DNA from: an uncultured Bacilli bacterium
GTDB taxonomy: Bacteria > Bacillota_I > Bacilli_A > RF39 > UBA660
Direction of reading: 5' to 3'
Assembly (NCBI GenBank): GCA_948874605.1
Contig: CAQRXS010000029.1
Span: 1-12,862, forward strand
Length of the DNA stretch: 12,862 nucleotides
Under the pieces are notes generated by a model. It searched no databases, had not been told where the DNA came from, and was given only the letters and a program-made list of their open reading frames with translations. A program made the position numbers and the translations under genes. Below are positions 1 through 5,871 of the stretch, one piece after another; the stretch's first letter is position 1; each line of letters opens with the position of its first letter.

Positions 1-70
1 TATTTTTTTATCCTCATAACTTGTCAATACCTTTTTTCGTGTTTTTATCCTGAAAATTAGTTTAGAAAGC

Positions 71-99
71 TTTTAGAAATAAGATGGATAAGTTATAAT
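71..99 (+). promoter_or_regulatory. Possible sigma-A promoter for the S41 peptidase gene
   Basis: A perfect TATAAT hexamer lies at 94-99, about 100 bases before the ATG at 203. The -35 position (71-76, TTTTAG) matches the consensus poorly and there is no TG extension. In DNA this AT-rich, chance matches are common, so the call rests on the -10 box and its position only. Confidence 0.3.
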
Positions 100-135
100 C
101 TTTATAAGAACTATGTAAATTGAGGTGGAGTAAAA

Positions 136-180
136 CTGAATAAAGAAAATGATAAAATAAAGCTATTTGATGGTTTATAG
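136..180 (+). other. 14-codon leader-like ORF or coding remnant
   Basis: A GAGGTGG Shine-Dalgarno-like stretch (122-128) precedes an open frame that begins with CTG at 136 and stops with TAG at 178. The peptide would read LNKENDKIKLFDGL. The segment DKIKLFDG resembles DKLALFDWG, encoded in the gap before the gene at 1968. This suggests a shared decayed element rather than a working leader peptide. A CTG start is rare, so translation is doubtful. Confidence 0.2.
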
Positions 181-202
181 AAAATAATGGGATGGTGGCA
201 AT

Positions 203-1366
203 ATGATAAAAATAAAATATCAAAATATATATGATGCCTTTATAGAGCATTATAAAAAAGTACATGTTAATCCATGGCATGAGATAAGTGAGGAACAACT
301 AGAAAGTTTATATAAGGATTTAGTTAATTCAATGGATATAAATGATTATTATACTTTTAAATATTTTATGGATTATATTATAAAAAGACTAAGTGGTATG
401 TCAGACGCACATACAAAATATGAACAAACATTTCCAATTCCTATGAATTTTAGAATTTTTCGTAGTGAAATATTAGTTAATTTTCCAATTGATTTAAAGA
501 ATAGTAAGTTAATAGCAATAAATGGAATTTGTATAGATACAATTATTCGCGAGTTAGAAGAAATTATAACCTATGGAACTCTAGGAAAAAGAAGATATGA
601 AATAGAAAAAGCCTTGTTTAATAAATTTATACTATTTGGTATTCCGTCATTAAGAGGCGCTGATGAATTAATTTTTGATTTGGAAAAAGCTGATGGTACA
701 AGAATTACAAGAAAATTTTTAAAAAAAGAACAATATTGTGAAGAGTTATTTGATATTAATGAATATTATTATGGTAAAATTGCTGCTTATAATTTCATTG
801 ATAATTGCTTGATTTTTTATCATAGTTCTCTTCAAAATAAATTTAAAGAAAAAATAGAACTTGTTATATCAAACTTAAGAAAAGAAGATATGACGAATAT
901 AGATACAATTATTATTGATATTAGAGGAAATACTGGTGGTAATTCCGCTTTAAATAAGATGTTAATGGATTTCCTTCAAGAACATAGAGATAAGAAATTG
1001 ATATGCTTAACTGATTACAGAGTTTTTTCTGGTGGGCGTTATGCCCTAAGAGATTTGATTCAATTAGGAGCAACTACGATTGGAGAAGAAATAGGGACAC
1101 CAACTAATTGTTATGGAAATAGTAACCATATTAACATTGAGGGGCATTCTTTTTCTGTTTCAGAATGTTATTTTCATCCCTTTTTAGGTTGGAGTGCTTC
1201 TTCGAAAAAAGAATTTAATGAAGAAGTTACAGCCAGTCTTCTTATTCCGCATATATTTAAACCTGATATTTTAATAGAAGAACGTAAAGAAGATTATATT
1301 TTAGGAATAGATACGATATTAAATTATGCCTTAAATTACAGCAAAAATAAAACATTAAGGAAATGA
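203..1366 (+). CDS. S41 family peptidase (tricorn/C-terminal-processing type), no signal peptide
   Basis: This is a 387-residue protein of the S41 serine peptidase clan. Seen in the sequence: an N-terminal helical region; S-D-A-H-T at 67-71, matching the family's (D/S)xHT motif whose His is catalytic in tricorn-type members; a PDZ-like stretch around 100-120; the core strand D-I-R-G-N-T-G-G at 239-246; F-S-G-G at 275-278, where S276 is the expected nucleophile; G-E-E-I-G-T-P at 294-300; and PDI near 354-356 followed by GID and an AL-rich end. The His-Ser arrangement points to S41B rather than the Ser-Lys CtpA type. There is no signal peptide or membrane segment, so it should act in the cytoplasm, unlike most Ctp proteases. 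The substrate is unknown. The ATG at 203 follows a weak GATGGTGG site. The next gene, also a peptidase-fold protein, begins 16 bases downstream and is probably co-transcribed. Confidence 0.85.
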   Translation: MIKIKYQNIYDAFIEHYKKVHVNPWHEISEEQLESLYKDLVNSMDINDYYTFKYFMDYIIKRLSGMSDAHTKYEQTFPIPMNFRIFRSEILVNFPIDLKNSKLIAINGICIDTIIRELEEIITYGTLGKRRYEIEKALFNKFILFGIPSLRGADELIFDLEKADGTRITRKFLKKEQYCEELFDINEYYYGKIAAYNFIDNCLIFYHSSLQNKFKEKIELVISNLRKEDMTNIDTIIIDIRGNTGGNSALNKMLMDFLQEHRDKKLICLTDYRVFSGGRYALRDLIQLGATTIGEEIGTPTNCYGNSNHINIEGHSFSVSECYFHPFLGWSASSKKEFNEEVTASLLIPHIFKPDILIEERKEDYILGIDTILNYALNYSKNKTLRK

Positions 1367-1382
1367 TAGGTAAGGTGATAAA

Positions 1383-1856
1383 ATGAGTAAAGTCTTATTT
1401 ACTGCTTTTAATGGAAAAACAAATTCTTCGAAAATATTGTTAGACAAAATAAGAACAGAAAATAAGTTATATTTAAAAAATAGTTTTAAAACAAGTGTTC
1501 AACAATTTATAAAAGAAATTAATGCGAATGATTACGATTTCATTATCTCTTTGGGGCAAGATTTACTTGAAAAAGACAATGTGAAGATAGAAACTATGGC
1601 TAACAAAGAGGATAGTTTTGTGACTAAATTTGATTATACTAAATTACAAAAAATATTGGAATTAAGTAAATTTGATATAATAATTTCTAGTAATGCAGGC
1701 ACTTATTTATGTAATAATTTATATTATGAAGGACTCAAATATATTCACGAAAATAAGTTGAAAGTCAAAATGATATTTATACATATACCGAAAATTAAGA
1801 ATATAAGTAATATTAATGAATTGGCAATGATTTTGAATAACGAAATTTGTAAATAA
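1383..1856 (+). CDS. Short pyroglutamyl-peptidase-like protein (C15 family)
   Basis: This 157-residue protein resembles pyrrolidone-carboxylate peptidase, a cysteine peptidase that removes N-terminal pyroglutamate. Visible signatures: an N-terminal K-V-L-F-T-A-F strand in place of the usual KVLVTGFxPF; I-I-S-L-G-Q near 54-59; E70 in K-I-E-T-M-A, at the place of the catalytic Glu; N-A-G-T-Y-L-C-N at 104-111 with C110 as nucleophile; and F-I-H-I-P with H134 as the base. The Cys-His spacing of 24 equals that of typical members. Family proteins usually have 200-220 residues, so this one has shortened loops, mainly in the first half. It may be active on an unusual substrate or be a reduced relative. 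AGGTAAGG lies just before the ATG. The close spacing to the S41 peptidase suggests an operon and a two-step peptide-degrading or maturing role, which is inference. Confidence 0.72.
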   Translation: MSKVLFTAFNGKTNSSKILLDKIRTENKLYLKNSFKTSVQQFIKEINANDYDFIISLGQDLLEKDNVKIETMANKEDSFVTKFDYTKLQKILELSKFDIIISSNAGTYLCNNLYYEGLKYIHENKLKVKMIFIHIPKIKNISNINELAMILNNEICK

Positions 1857-1904
1857 AAAGTCTGTTTTAATCGAAAATCGAATAAGAGTTATAGAAATAA
1901 AAAA

Positions 1905-1950
1905 GATAAATTAGCATTATTTGATTGGGGTTATGTAATGTAAAGATTTA
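1905..1950 (+). repeat. Possible weak copy of the intergenic degenerate repeat
   Basis: The gap after the pyroglutamyl-peptidase gene stays open in that gene's frame from its stop to a TAA at 1941, and encodes DKLALFDWGYVM near its end. DKxxLFDxG recurs in the gap before the S41 gene (about 148-174). The 3' part, TTATGTAATGTAAAGATTTA, can be aligned with small gaps to the better-supported copy at 4079-4097. This is suggestive only, because AT-rich sequence raises chance similarity. Confidence 0.25.
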
Positions 1951-1967
1951 GTAAAGGAAGGTAAATA

Positions 1968-2390
1968 ATGAAAACAAATAAAAATGTTATGATTCTTAAT
2001 GGTAAAGACATTGGAATAAGTAAAATTGAATTAAACGAAGCTGATTTATTGGTTACAGATAGATCTGGTAACTATTGTTTACAGGTTTGTGTAGGATATA
2101 ATTGGAAAGATATTAATACTTTAGAAATTGGACAAAAGAAGGAAATAGATTTCAACGAATACTGCTTTGCGGAAAAAAACGAACCATCTTTAATTTTGCC
2201 AACTAAATGTTTTGTGAAAAAAGTTACTGAAGATTTGTTATTCTTCCATATGAATTTTGGAAATTTAGGTAAGGAAGTGCATTTTATGAATAGAAAAAAT
2301 CGATTTGATATAGAGTTAAAATCTTTAGAGGTAGAAGTATATATAAATTATAAAGACGCGAAAGGGGATTCAATTCTATATAATTTTTAA
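1968..2390 (+). CDS. Hypothetical 140-residue protein, probably all-beta
   Basis: The family is not recognised. The protein is soluble, with no signal peptide and no membrane segment. Alternating hydrophobic and polar residues suggest several beta strands (for example VMILNGKDIG, DLLVTD, YCLQVCVGYNW and LEVEVYINY). It is rich in Lys, Asn, Glu and Asp and has four Cys scattered without a CxxC pair. GGAAGG at 1956-1961 is a good ribosome site six bases before the ATG. It stands alone, with a 111-base gap before it and a 126-base gap after it, in the same orientation as its neighbours. Base composition resembles the other accessory genes. It could be a partner or immunity-type protein for a neighbour, but nothing in the sequence proves that. 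Confidence 0.65.
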   Translation: MKTNKNVMILNGKDIGISKIELNEADLLVTDRSGNYCLQVCVGYNWKDINTLEIGQKKEIDFNEYCFAEKNEPSLILPTKCFVKKVTEDLLFFHMNFGNLGKEVHFMNRKNRFDIELKSLEVEVYINYKDAKGDSILYNF

Positions 2391-2395
2391 ATCTA

Positions 2396-2404
2396 TGATA
2401 TAAT
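2396..2404 (+). promoter_or_regulatory. Extended -10 promoter for the UDG-like gene
   Basis: TGATATAAT at 2396-2404 is a perfect extended -10 element (TG, one base, TATAAT). It lies just after the stop codon of the previous gene and about 112 bases before the ATG at 2517. No good -35 is present (2376-2381 reads CTATAT), which is acceptable for an extended -10 promoter. It implies that the UDG-like gene has its own transcript. Confidence 0.45.
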
Positions 2405-2433
2405 TATGTGAAAGAGAGGTAAATGAAAAAATA

Positions 2434-2544
2434 TTGATTTTAGAAGAAATAATGTACGTGAGAAATTTTCAAAATTTGTCGATTAACTCGGCAGAAAGAT
2501 TGAGAAGAGGTATGGAATGTTTGAACAATATTATGATAAGATAA
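2434..2544 (+). pseudogene. Short coding remnant overlapping the start of the UDG-like gene
   Basis: An open frame from TTG at 2434 to TAA at 2542 encodes 36 residues, including YVRNFQNLSINSAERLRRG. Just upstream, a GAGAGG site and an ATG at 2423 are out of frame with it by one base across an A run. That is what a small gene would look like after slippage in the poly-A tract. It runs 28 bases into the next gene in another frame. No family is recognised and chance cannot be excluded. Confidence 0.18.
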
Positions 2545-3260
2545 AGGAATTAGAAAGCTTCGATAAGAAAGATATTTTAAAGAAAGATTTTGAATTATAT
2601 AAGCAAAGGATCATGAAAATATATTATGCACCGCATAATGAAATTGTAAATGATAAAGCTAAAGTGTTTATCGTAGGAATAACTCCTGGATGGACTCAAA
2701 CACAAATTGCTTATAAAACGGCTCATGAAGGCATTCTTAGTAATCTTTCTCTTGAAGAAATTAAAATCAAATGTAAAAGAAATTCTCGATTTGCTGGAAG
2801 TATGAGAAATAATGTAATTAAAATGTTAGATGAAATTCAATTAAATAAAAAGTTAAATATTAATTCGTGCGAAGAATTGTTCAGCATTAAAGATGATTTG
2901 CTTCACACTACCTCATTGATTCCATACCCAGTATTTATAAATGAAAAAAATTATACAGGTAGTAATCCTAAAATTTTAGAAAATGATGTATTGTATTCTT
3001 ATGTAAAAAAATATTTTTATAAAGAAATAGAATTATTGCCAAATGCTTTAATAGTGCCTCTAGGTAAAACTGTTGAAGAGGTATTACGAAGGATGATTTC
3101 AGAAGGCATTATAAGATCTAATCAATGTTTGTTTGGATTTCCTCATCCGTCTGGTGCAAATGGGCATAGGGTAAAGCAATTTGAAGCTAACAAAGAAAAT
3201 TTAAAGAATATAATAGATAAATATTTTGAATATATGCCATTAAAGCAAATGGAAAGTTAG
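2517..3260 (+). CDS. Uracil-DNA-glycosylase-superfamily protein
   Basis: This 247-residue protein appears to have the UDG alpha/beta fold. The first motif is V-G-I-T-P-G-W at 53-59, at the place of GE(A/P)PG in family 4/5 enzymes. The second is G-F-P-H-P-S-G at 207-213, matching the HPS uracil-binding loop. Between them are a conserved-looking R-F-A-G-S-M-R-N-N segment (91-99), S-L-I-P-Y-P-V (133-139) and the strand A-L-I-V-P-L-G-K-T (177-185). Acidic or Asn residues used by other UDG families in motif 1 are absent, so excision of uracil is uncertain. A role in damaged or phage-modified DNA is possible. There are no Cys ligands for an iron-sulfur cluster. The ATG at 2517 follows GAGAAGAGG. 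The gene appears to be a single transcription unit behind its own extended -10 box. Confidence 0.65.
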   Translation: MFEQYYDKIKELESFDKKDILKKDFELYKQRIMKIYYAPHNEIVNDKAKVFIVGITPGWTQTQIAYKTAHEGILSNLSLEEIKIKCKRNSRFAGSMRNNVIKMLDEIQLNKKLNINSCEELFSIKDDLLHTTSLIPYPVFINEKNYTGSNPKILENDVLYSYVKKYFYKEIELLPNALIVPLGKTVEEVLRRMISEGIIRSNQCLFGFPHPSGANGHRVKQFEANKENLKNIIDKYFEYMPLKQMES

Positions 3261-3287
3261 TGAGAATAAGATTTATAGAAAATACTA

Positions 3288-3329
3288 ATTTAATAGTAGA
3301 TGATTGTTTAATTAGAGTATAAAAAAATT
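3288..3329 (+). repeat. Degenerate 42-base intergenic repeat, copy A
   Basis: It aligns without gaps to 4054-4095: 34 of 42 bases match and seven of the eight differences are transitions. Both copies end 18-30 bases before the next gene's ATG. Read in the matching frame, the two copies encode similar peptides, NLIVDDCLIRV here and DLMADNCLARV in the other. That points to duplicated coding debris rather than a purely structural element. A TAA interrupts this copy at 3320. Confidence 0.6.
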
Positions 3330-3358
3330 GTATAGATGATTTGAAGGAGGAAAATTAT

Positions 3359-3841
3359 ATGGTAAAATTAGAGGAATATTTAAATCAAAATATAGATCAA
3401 CCAAAGTATTTATTTCATGGTAGTCCATATTTATTAGATAAATTGTTGCCAAAGCAATCTCACGATGATAATGAAAATAAATCCAATGAAGATTTAGCAA
3501 TTTTTTTGTTTCCAATGTTTAGAAAAGTTACTCCATATGCTCTAAGAAAAGCTTTTTATCAAAGCATAGATGGGGTAGCAAAAGAAGATTCATATTTTTC
3601 TACAACTTTGAGAGACAAAACTTATCCCTTTGCCACTATAAGAAATAGAATTATAAATTCAGATGAAAAAGGTTATGTATATGTCTTTTTACGAGATGAG
3701 ACTATGATTAAAGATAATGACTCTTATCAATATAGATGTTATCATGAACTAGTTCCAGTAGATATAGTAGAAATAAGATTTAAAGATTTTGTGGATGATT
3801 TTGAAATAATATATGATGAAGAAAAAAATAAAACATTATAG
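3359..3841 (+). CDS. Hypothetical protein with possible ADP-ribosyltransferase-type (H-Y-E) pattern
   Basis: The start at 3359 is chosen because GGAGG (3346-3350) sits eight bases before this ATG; the upstream in-frame TTG at 3341 lies within the ribosome site itself. The 160-residue protein has L-F-H-G-S at 18-22 near its N-terminus, a motif seen in PARP and RNA 2'-phosphotransferase-like ADP-ribosyltransferases. It also has V-T-P-Y-A-L at 57-62 and H-E-L-V-P-V at 129-134. H20, Y60 and E130 could form the H-Y-E triad. The spacing and the acidic insertion (35-45) also resemble small uncharacterised proteins of the 'HGSP..LD.L.P' type. The link to ADP-ribosylation is inference from these short motifs. 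It might be a toxin-like effector or a nucleotide-processing enzyme. The gene is followed in frame by a 48-codon remnant. Confidence 0.6.
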   Translation: MVKLEEYLNQNIDQPKYLFHGSPYLLDKLLPKQSHDDNENKSNEDLAIFLFPMFRKVTPYALRKAFYQSIDGVAKEDSYFSTTLRDKTYPFATIRNRIINSDEKGYVYVFLRDETMIKDNDSYQYRCYHELVPVDIVEIRFKDFVDDFEIIYDEEKNKTL

Positions 3842-3988
3842 TTGGGGTATCGGGGGTTAAATGCAACCGTTAGCAATGATTTAATAGAAAAGTATAATAT
3901 GCCTAATCCGTTCAATAGGGATACAATAAAAGATATTGTTGTAAAATTAGAAAACGAGTTAAATGTTAAAAGATTAGTAAGTACGTGA
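3842..3988 (+). pseudogene. 48-codon coding remnant in frame behind the ART-like gene
   Basis: The frame of the preceding gene stays open for 48 codons after its TAG, to TGA at 3986. It encodes segments such as VSNDLIEKYNMPNPFNR and DIVVKLENELNV, which look like real amphipathic protein. There is no ribosome site for the TTG at 3842 and no family is recognised. A second frame (from about 3993) then carries a Lys/Glu-rich stretch ending in CFSVC. The most likely reading is the tail of a lost gene. A longer ancestor of the ART-like protein, cut by a nonsense change, is less likely. Confidence 0.35.
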
Positions 3989-4053
3989 TAATGTGGAAAA
4001 AACGAATAAAAATAAAGAAGAAAAGACAAGTTGTTTCTCTGTGTGCTAAAGTG

Positions 4054-4095
4054 ATTTAATGGCAGATAATTGCTTAGCTAGAGTATTGAAAAATT
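4054..4095 (+). repeat. Degenerate 42-base intergenic repeat, copy B
   Basis: This is the partner of 3288-3329 (34/42 identical, no gaps). The in-frame peptide DLMADNCLARVLKNLYR continues to TAA at 4104, just before the start of the DUF84 pseudogene. It lies at the same relative place as copy A, ending 18 bases before the ATG. Confidence 0.6.
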
Positions 4096-4113
4096 TATAT
4101 AGGTAAGGTAAAA

Positions 4114-4502
4114 ATGAAAATAATTTTAGGATCAAATAATATTTCAAAAAAGAATTCTATAATATTAGCATTAAATGAAGTCGGCATAATAGATTATGAT
4201 ATTATGTATATGAGCATAGATTCAAATGTTAGTTCAAGACCTAGCAATGAAGAAAATTAATTGGTGCATTAAATAGAAATTTATTAGAATATTGTCAAAA
4301 TAATAATATAGCGTTTGATTTATTAGTAAGTATTGAAGGTAGATACGAACAGGTTTTAGATAGTTACTTTATTGTAACATATGCTTCAATTATTAATAAA
4401 GATGGTGAAAGTTTTATTGGTAAGTCTCAAGGATTGCAAATTTTTAAAGAAATGTTTGAATGGGCGGAAAATGGCAAATCATTAAACAAAGCTATTAATT
4501 AA
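4114..4502 (+). pseudogene. Frameshifted DUF84 (inosine/xanthosine triphosphatase, YjjX-like) gene
   Basis: DUF84 enzymes hydrolyse non-canonical purine triphosphates (ITP, XTP). The first frame (ATG 4114, TAA 4258) begins K-I-I-L-G-S-N-N, the family's nucleotide-binding start, and reaches S-I-D-S-N-V-S-S-R-P-S-N-E-E. The second frame resumes at 4257 with L-I-G-A-L-N-R-N and continues through V-S-I-E-G-R-Y-E, Y-F-I-V-T-Y-A-S-I-I and G-K-S-Q-G-L-Q-I, all recognisable DUF84 positions. Adding one T in the run at 4257-4258 restores one frame of about 130 residues. Full enzymes have about 170-180, and the C-terminal LTxG...R segment is also missing: after the TAA at 4500 only short frames remain. 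So it carries two lesions and is probably inactive. GGTAAGGT before the ATG matches the site before the gene at 1383. Confidence 0.8.
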
Positions 4503-4580
4503 TAGAGAGCTTTGTTGAAAATAAGAAAGAAAGTTAATAACTTTAAATTATTTTTAGAAAAAAAAAGAATGTAGAAAGAA

Positions 4581-4681
4581 GTGATTTTTATAAATAAATC
4601 TGATAAAGAGAATGTTCTTAATAAAAATGTAATCAACTAGGATATCCCGATTTATGGAAACACTTTATAAAAGCCTTTTAA
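4581..4681 (+). pseudogene. Two short coding remnants before the phosphoesterase gene
   Basis: A GTG frame at 4581-4640 encodes NKSDKENVLNKNV, and the overlapping frame 4634-4681 encodes NQLGYPDLWKHFIKAF before TAA. Joined by a frame change, they read like the last 30-35 residues of a protein. No family is recognised. The rest of the gap between the DUF84 pseudogene and 4738 is AT-rich sequence in which nothing else stands out. Confidence 0.25.
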
Positions 4682-4737
4682 AATGGGAATTTTATCAGAA
4701 TAAAATTTTACATTTTAATAGCATAGGAGGAAATATA

Positions 4738-5559
4738 ATGAAGCAATGTAACCTTATTGTTTTTTCAGATATACATTATTTGGACAAAAGACCCAAACTA
4801 TTGGATTCTAATTTAAGTAGAAAATTGACACAATTTTCTATACCAATGATTGATAAATTAATAGATAAAATAAATAAATCTAAACCAGATATAAGTATCT
4901 GTCTAGGAGATTTAATTGAAGATACATTAAATCATGACAAAGATATTGCAAATTATATTTATATTTGGAACAAACTAAAAAAAATTAAAATTCCTTTTTA
5001 TTCAGTAATTGGTAATCATGATTTAAGAACAATGAATTCAAGAAAAGAATTAGAAAACATTATGCAAATTAAAAATGCAACATATTCTTTTGATTTTAAT
5101 AATTATCATTTTATTATATTAACAACCGATATTAGAGAAGATCTAGGTGGTGAAGATGGCGGAATATATAAGGCACAATGTATGTCAGAGGATGACATAT
5201 GTTGGTTAAAGAAAGATTTGCAAAAAAATGAATTGCCTTGTGTAGTTTTTACACATTTTGGTATAGCAGAAGATGAACAAATAGGAAATTATTGGTTTGA
5301 AAACAATCCCGAAGATGGATTGATGAGTAACAGAAAAGTTATAAAAGAAATAATTAAAAATGATGATAATATATTAGCAATATTTAGTGGACATCAGCAT
5401 TGGACAAAACAGTTGCAAGAAGATGGGAAAATGTATTTTATTGTGGGATCATTAACGGAAAATGTAAATATGCTAGGTAGACCAGATGGAGTATATTTAG
5501 AAGTAGAGTTACAAGAGAAAAATATAAAGATAGTTGAAAAACATATTGATGTGAAATAA
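4738..5559 (+). CDS. Calcineurin-like metallophosphoesterase
   Basis: This 273-residue protein carries the full two-metal phosphoesterase set in order: F-S-D-I-H (D11, H13), G-D-L-I-E (D58), G-N-H-D (N93, H94), T-H-F (H173) and G-H-Q-H (H219, H221). The fold cleaves phosphomonoesters or diesters; known relatives include cyclic-nucleotide, UDP-diacylglucosamine and 3',5'-phosphodiesterases. There is no signal peptide or membrane helix, so it is cytoplasmic. Length and the acidic insert E-D-L-G-G-E-D-G-G (134-142) suit the class III cyclic-nucleotide-phosphodiesterase-like group, but the substrate cannot be told. The start at 4738 is chosen because AGGAGG lies directly before it. The frame can be extended 28 codons upstream to an ATG at 4654, but that stretch lacks a ribosome site and covers debris. 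It stands alone between two regions of decayed sequence. Confidence 0.85.
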   Translation: MKQCNLIVFSDIHYLDKRPKLLDSNLSRKLTQFSIPMIDKLIDKINKSKPDISICLGDLIEDTLNHDKDIANYIYIWNKLKKIKIPFYSVIGNHDLRTMNSRKELENIMQIKNATYSFDFNNYHFIILTTDIREDLGGEDGGIYKAQCMSEDDICWLKKDLQKNELPCVVFTHFGIAEDEQIGNYWFENNPEDGLMSNRKVIKEIIKNDDNILAIFSGHQHWTKQLQEDGKMYFIVGSLTENVNMLGRPDGVYLEVELQEKNIKIVEKHIDVK

Positions 5560-5584
5560 TTATATGAAGGGAAGTAAAAAAGTT

Positions 5585-5697
5585 ATGTCAAAAAAAGAGA
5601 ATAATAATGTTAAAAATGATGATAAAAAAATGTTTCCATCTGCCCAGATAAACTGGTTGATTACGATTTATTTAAACCTTTAAGCAAAACCTTATAA
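5585..5697 (+). pseudogene. Lys/Asn-rich short ORF, probably a frameshifted remnant
   Basis: This is the only coding-like content of the 312-base gap between the phosphoesterase and rhuM. An ATG at 5585, with GAAGGGAAG upstream, opens a 32-codon frame that stops at 5681. The overlapping frame continues more plausibly as PDKLVDYDLFKPLSKTL to TAA at 5695, so a one-base change around 5640-5646 may have broken a slightly longer small protein. No family is recognised. The rest of the gap is AT-rich and ends in the rhuM promoter. Confidence 0.25.
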
Positions 5698-5784
5698 ATA
5701 AAAGAATTACACGATTTTTGGTCTTGCATATTTTTATTGAAATAAGGTTAAAAATACTAAAAAATGATAAAAATGCAGTAATTT

Positions 5785-5793
5785 TGTTATAAT
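5785..5793 (+). promoter_or_regulatory. Extended -10 promoter for the rhuM operon
   Basis: TGTTATAAT at 5785-5793 is a perfect extended -10 element, 79 bases before the TTG start of rhuM. The -35 position (5765-5770, TGATAA) is weak, as is usual for this promoter class. The long AT-rich stretch upstream could serve as an UP element. It is the last convincing promoter seen before topA, so it may serve the whole downstream run. Confidence 0.5.
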
Positions 5794-5871
5794 TTATTAT
5801 AGGAATTAGAAAGGTGATTACGACATTGTAACCCCTAACAATAAAAAGATAGAAGAATAGGAGATGAAAAA

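Noticed and set aside
62..298. Open frame on the minus strand, 78 codons, hydrophobic
   Set aside because: Low-complexity Phe/Ile/Tyr-rich translation of AT-rich DNA that runs into the S41 gene on the other strand; no ribosome site or family resemblance.
3341..3358. Upstream TTG start of the ART-like gene
   Set aside because: The TTG overlaps the ribosome site GAAGGAGG that serves the ATG at 3359.
3839..3841. Stop-codon read-through (recoded TAG) joining the ART-like gene to the following 48 codons
   Set aside because: TAG is used as an ordinary stop elsewhere in the window, for example at 7615 and 8497; no recoding signal is visible.
3742..4029. Minus-strand open frame of 95 codons
   Set aside because: Antisense to the end of the ART-like gene and its remnant; composition-driven Ser/Phe-rich sequence without motifs.
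4252..4260. Programmed -1 frameshift in the DUF84 gene
   Set aside because: The bases A AAT TAA do not form a canonical X XXY YYZ slippery site, and the C-terminal end is missing too, so decay is the simpler reading.
4654..4737. 28-codon N-terminal extension of the metallophosphoesterase
   Set aside because: No ribosome site before the ATG at 4654, while AGGAGG lies right before the ATG at 4738; the family begins near the FSDIH motif.
5688..5749. Inverted repeat AACCTTAT / ATAAGGTT
   Set aside because: Only eight paired bases with a 46-base loop and no U tract; expected by chance in this composition.
1..5871. Integron cassette array or transposon
   Set aside because: The single-gene layout is suggestive, but no integrase, transposase, attC-like paired arms or terminal inverted repeats were seen.
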